24,763 nucleotides of DNA from positions 1-24,763 of IMG/VR virus record IMGVR_UViG_3300042465_006949. One strand, 5' to 3'. Origin of the DNA: a virus. The notes beneath the pieces were generated by a model. The model saw only the letters and a list, made by a program, of their open reading frames with translations. It did not search any database and was not told the origin of the DNA. Positions 22,657 through 24,763 of this stretch are shown one piece after another; the stretch's first letter is position 1; every line of letters begins with the position of its first letter. The translations under genes and the position numbers were made by a program.

Positions 22657-23388
22657 TTACACATGAAAATCAACTTCTTCTAGCTTTTTGACAATGAATT
22701 TCAAGATTTCGCTGCGAACAATATCTTCTTTGCTGAACATGAATGTTTGAATTCCTTGTTGTTTACTTTCTTGATCATTGAAAGCGTTGAGCATTGGTAT
22801 GAAGCCTGACTTGGCTCTTCCTATATCGCTCTGCATTGGATCGCCACAGATGATAATCTTCGAGCCTTCTCCAATTCTTGTAATCAGAGTAATAAGTTCT
22901 TTGGCTGAAAAGTTTTGCGACTCGTCTGCGACGATAATCTTGTTAGTCCAACTCGCGCCACGTAAAAAGTTGATTGGCACAGCACTGATTCTTCCTACTG
23001 TTTTAAGATGCGCCACATCTTGTGGTGCAACGATTTCCTCCAACTTATCATAGAGTGGCATCAAGAACGGGTCGAACTTTTCTGCGATATCTCCAGGCAA
23101 ACTACCAAGTCCCTTATCAGCGCTTTCAATGATGCTGCGAATGTAAATCAGTTGTTTATCAACGTCTTCAGACATCATTTCGATTGCACCGTAAAGTGCC
23201 ATGTACGTCTTGGAAGTTCCCGCCGCTCCAGATATAAAGATGATTTTGTTTTCGGGGTCGAGTATCATCCCCAGTAACTGCACTTGTTTTGCGGTTAGTC
23301 TGAAGTTCTTTTTCTTTATTTTTATTTTACTGGATTGATTCAAGCGAATTTCAACCGAGTCCGACTGACTAAATCTTTTTTTAGGCAT
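22657..23388 (-). CDS. phoH: PhoH-like P-loop ATPase
   Basis: A 243-residue protein with Walker A GAAGTSKT (54-61) after a KIIFISG strand, Walker B KIIVADESQNF (around 152-162; DE), and the PhoH-family segments RSIIESADKGLGSLPGD, FLRGASW and ICGDPMQSDIGR. It is typical in size for phage PhoH-like proteins, whose biochemical role in infection is not established; nucleic-acid-related ATPase/helicase activity is proposed for the family. The basic first 30 residues may contact nucleic acid. ATG 23388 has the GTGTAA motif 9 bases upstream. It begins after the tail-tube-like gene 23408-24250, so it may be the first gene of a transcript. Confidence 0.88.
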   Translation of the reverse strand: MPKKRFSQSDSVEIRLNQSSKIKIKKKNFRLTAKQVQLLGMILDPENKIIFISGAAGTSKTYMALYGAIEMMSEDVDKQLIYIRSIIESADKGLGSLPGDIAEKFDPFLMPLYDKLEEIVAPQDVAHLKTVGRISAVPINFLRGASWTNKIIVADESQNFSAKELITLITRIGEGSKIIICGDPMQSDIGRAKSGFIPMLNAFNDQESKQQGIQTFMFSKEDIVRSEILKFIVKKLEEVDFHV

Positions 23389-23397
23389 TTGTATAGT

Positions 23398-23404
23398 TTA
23401 CACC
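23398..23404 (-). promoter_or_regulatory. GGTGTAA motif upstream of the PhoH-like gene
   Basis: The minus strand reads TATAAATAGGTGTAA, nine bases (ACTATACAA), then ATG 23388. TATAAATA alone is identical to the T4 late promoter core; here it directly abuts GGTGTAA and includes the stop codon of the preceding gene. Confidence 0.65.
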
Positions 23405-23407
23405 TAT

Positions 23408-24250
23408 TTATACCAATGCTTCGTCAATAGTCACATCTGCCATCAAAATATTTGGTGGTGACACTGTGAGGTTTTGGGCAGTCAGTCTTCCGCGAGAAGA
23501 AACGGACAATGTTCCTGAAGGCAAAACGTATTCGCCAGATTCGTTTTTTAAATCAACAGAAAAAGAAGAACTTGCTCCAGACTCATTAATGAATGTTTTT
23601 ATGTTTGTTGCTTTGATTTGTAGCTGCTTTGTTGCTTCGTCCAAAAAGACGATGTTGGCGTTGCGCTTTGAGATACCATAAGAATAGGTTCTTTTTAAAT
23701 CAAGAGAGAAGGAAATGCTGGAGTGAATGTCATCTGAATAATTATCTGCCCCCGAAAGTACTGCAAAATGACCGTACGCGAATTTGTTTGTCATACCAGT
23801 TTCTCCTGTAGCTAGCCCCGAAATCATTGCCAAACCTGTGGGTGCATCGGTGCAAGTAAAGGATGTTGACATTGTCGCGGCTTGAAACGGCGCGATTTCT
23901 ATAGACAAACTGTCGAGATAACATCCACTAAACGTTCTCCCCCCGATTGTAAGATCTGTATTGCCTGTGCCTGTAAGATTCGCGAAAATGCCAGATCCGA
24001 AATTGTATGAATCAAGAGAAACATCGTCGCCGCCGAACTTATTACACAGTGGGAACGATAAGGTAATCTTGGTGTCTGTATTGCCAGCGACTCTCATTTC
24101 TGGAAAAGTATTTGGGGCAAGAGTTCTTTGACTGTTTAATTTCGCGCTGTGAGCTATCGAGACGCTGCTTGCAGGTGCGATGTAGCGTTTGCCTACAACA
24201 TCAAGTCGAGGCATAGAGACTGGTACATTTTCGTAGCGTAATACTGGCAT
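23408..24250 (-). CDS. Second tail-tube-like virion protein
   Basis: A 280-residue beta-rich protein, starting MPVLRYENVPVSMPRLDVVG. Its pattern parallels the tail tube protein at 8329-9441: a strand pair GCYLDSLSIEIAPFQAATMS (109-128) against YLTDYSIELAVGSIPTATVS there, and a later strand with SLDLKRTYSYGISKRNAN against LSLPLGRTPIERLGSKFA. So two divergent tail-tube-fold proteins are encoded, 90 residues different in length. This one might form the tail tip or baseplate tube rather than the main tube. The ATG at 24250 has the GGTGTAA motif 9 bases upstream and is the first gene of the leftward block. Fold by resemblance only. Confidence 0.65.
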   Translation of the reverse strand: MPVLRYENVPVSMPRLDVVGKRYIAPASSVSIAHSAKLNSQRTLAPNTFPEMRVAGNTDTKITLSFPLCNKFGGDDVSLDSYNFGSGIFANLTGTGNTDLTIGGRTFSGCYLDSLSIEIAPFQAATMSTSFTCTDAPTGLAMISGLATGETGMTNKFAYGHFAVLSGADNYSDDIHSSISFSLDLKRTYSYGISKRNANIVFLDEATKQLQIKATNIKTFINESGASSSFSVDLKNESGEYVLPSGTLSVSSRGRLTAQNLTVSPPNILMADVTIDEALV

Positions 24251-24259
24251 CGTAAGATA

Positions 24260-24266
24260 TTACACC
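24260..24266 (-). promoter_or_regulatory. GGTGTAA motif at head of the leftward block
   Basis: The minus strand reads GCATAAAAAGGTGTAA, nine bases (TATCTTACG), then ATG 24250. Sequence and spacing are identical in type to sites before 23388 and 16384, and the upstream GCATAAAAA is shared with the site at 22599-22605. Confidence 0.65.
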
Positions 24267-24569
24267 TTTTTATGCTATTTTGTTTTTTGAAAAAGGGGGC
24301 GTGGATTTTTTTGGGTTGGTTTTTTAGGTTATTTTAAGAAATGTGCCGCGATTTAGCGTAAATGGGGGGGGTGTGTGGTGCGGAGCTGAGTGCGTCGGCG
24401 TTGGCGCTTAGATGCAAATGGAGATTTGAGTAGGGGAGAGTGAGAATAGTATCCCCCCACTGCTTTCTGTGATGCACTATCGACGCTTTTTTCAGAAATA
24501 GGGGGGGGTCTGTCAAGTTTTTTCTCTACTAAACAAAGAAAAGAAAATGATTTTTTATCTAGAAAGTTC

Positions 24570-24598
24570 TTGCGAAATAGTCCCCGCCATGCTACACT
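24570..24598 (+). promoter_or_regulatory. Candidate sigma-70-type promoter giving a leaderless transcript
   Basis: TTGCGA (24570-24575), a 17-base spacer, then TACACT (24593-24598) preceded by TG (extended -10). Only six bases separate the -10 from ATG 24605, so transcription would begin at or next to the start codon. This site does not match the GTGTAA motif, which would suit an early, host-sigma-read promoter. Confidence 0.45.
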
Positions 24599-24604
24599 CT
24601 GGAC

Positions 24605-24748
24605 ATGAAAGCAAACAACCACACGCAATTCGCAATCTATCAAAACGAACTTGTTATCATCGAAGAAGTCTTCGAAGATACCGCCTTCGTTTCTTTTAAA
24701 GATGGATCGGAAAAAGAAGTTCAACTTTCCGAATTGGAATCTGCATAA
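24605..24748 (+). CDS. Small hypothetical protein (47 residues)
   Basis: A complete rightward frame, ATG 24605 to TAA 24748. The product is short, with alternating strands (QFAIYQNELVIIEEV, DTAFVSFKDGSEKEVQLSELE) like a small beta-barrel; it has coherent amino-acid composition and mostly non-random codon use. A possible promoter lies directly upstream, with no Shine-Dalgarno, so translation may start from a leaderless message. A reading frame on the opposite strand (24353-24724) overlaps it but looks like non-coding shadow. Family unknown; it may be the first of a rightward gene series beyond the window. Confidence 0.6.
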   Translation: MKANNHTQFAIYQNELVIIEEVFEDTAFVSFKDGSEKEVQLSELESA

Positions 24749-24763
24749 AAAAATAAAAAAAAA

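Larger units (their letters stand above)
24251..24604. other. 354-base divergent intergenic control region with G-tracts
   Basis: No convincing gene is seen. The left end carries the leftward GGTGTAA motif, and the right end a sigma-70-like promoter for the small rightward gene. In between the plus strand is G-rich, with runs of eight G at 24364-24371 and 24501-24508 and a run of six C at 24453-24458 that could pair with either G-run but not both. GCGTCG (near 24392) and CGACGC (24481-24486) are also complementary, and the latter is followed by TTTTTT. It separates leftward virion genes from a rightward, perhaps early, gene. Confidence 0.5.

Noticed and set aside
24570-24600. Bacteroidota-type promoter (TTG ... 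TAnnTTTG) for the small gene
   Set aside because: TTG is present, but TACACTCTG is one base out of register with the consensus, so the match is not good enough to assign a host.
24353-24724. Leftward reading frame of 123 codons
   Set aside because: It starts inside the small rightward gene and reads through G-tract intergenic sequence. The product is Phe/Arg/Ser-rich without domain-like patterns, and the rightward frame has a promoter and a more protein-like sequence.
1-24763. Recoded stop codons
   Set aside because: TAA, TAG and TGA all end genes at sensible places (for example TAG 8273, TGA 16428, TAA 22163), and no long gene contains an internal stop apart from the 5270 TAA case.
1-24763. 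tRNA genes, CRISPR array, integrase or attachment sites
   Set aside because: No cloverleaf-like sequence, no regularly spaced direct repeats and no recombinase motifs were found; the only tandem repeat is the 12-base leader repeat.

Overview
This window looks like part of the genome of a tailed double-stranded DNA bacteriophage (Caudoviricetes), probably a fairly large one. It is AT-rich and almost fully coding. It holds a recognisable virion-morphogenesis set: large terminase, portal, prohead protease/scaffold, major capsid protein, head-tail connectors, tail tube and tape measure. No host housekeeping genes, tRNAs, integrase, CRISPR array or insertion sequences are visible. Almost no gene has a convincing Shine-Dalgarno sequence; starts are preceded by A/T-rich stretches. 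This suggests a host with SD-independent initiation (Bacteroidota would fit), but the host cannot be assigned from this window.

Layout, read in the direction of transcription. (1) The main leftward (minus-strand) block runs from 24250 down to 9513: a tail-tube-like virion protein, a PhoH-like ATPase, a zinc-ribbon protein, a sigma-70-like factor, a helical protein that may be the small terminase, a zinc-finger/ERCC4 nuclease, the large terminase interrupted by an intein, portal, a small acidic protein, a protease-scaffold fusion, a decoration-like protein, the major capsid protein, a hypothetical protein and a head-tail connector. (2) A short rightward block (6365-9441) carries three putative neck/tail-connector proteins and the main tail tube protein; it converges on block 1 at a perfect bidirectional terminator (9464-9494). 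(3) A second leftward block (6324 to beyond base 1) carries a small protein, two probable tail-assembly chaperone-type proteins and a very long tape measure protein that runs off the window. (4) At the right edge a 354-base non-coding region separates block 1 from a small rightward gene at 24605.

Most interesting points. The tape measure protein is studded with a recurring G-[YF]-[IV]-P-N-[FY] motif (six recognisable copies plus one degenerate copy). Between copies lie segments that look like separate enzyme domains: a PD-(D/E)xK-nuclease-like region, a P-loop kinase-like region with a perfect Walker A, and a protein-kinase/aminoglycoside-phosphotransferase-like region. It may therefore carry effector cargo into the cell. 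A GTGTAA motif sits exactly 8-9 bases before the ATG of five transcription-unit-leading genes on both strands, and further upstream in a sixth case; it is a strong candidate for a phage-specific late promoter or start signal, perhaps read by the encoded sigma factor. The terminase intein (404 residues, LAGLIDADG endonuclease) interrupts the ATPase exactly at Walker A. Two divergent tail-tube-like proteins are encoded.
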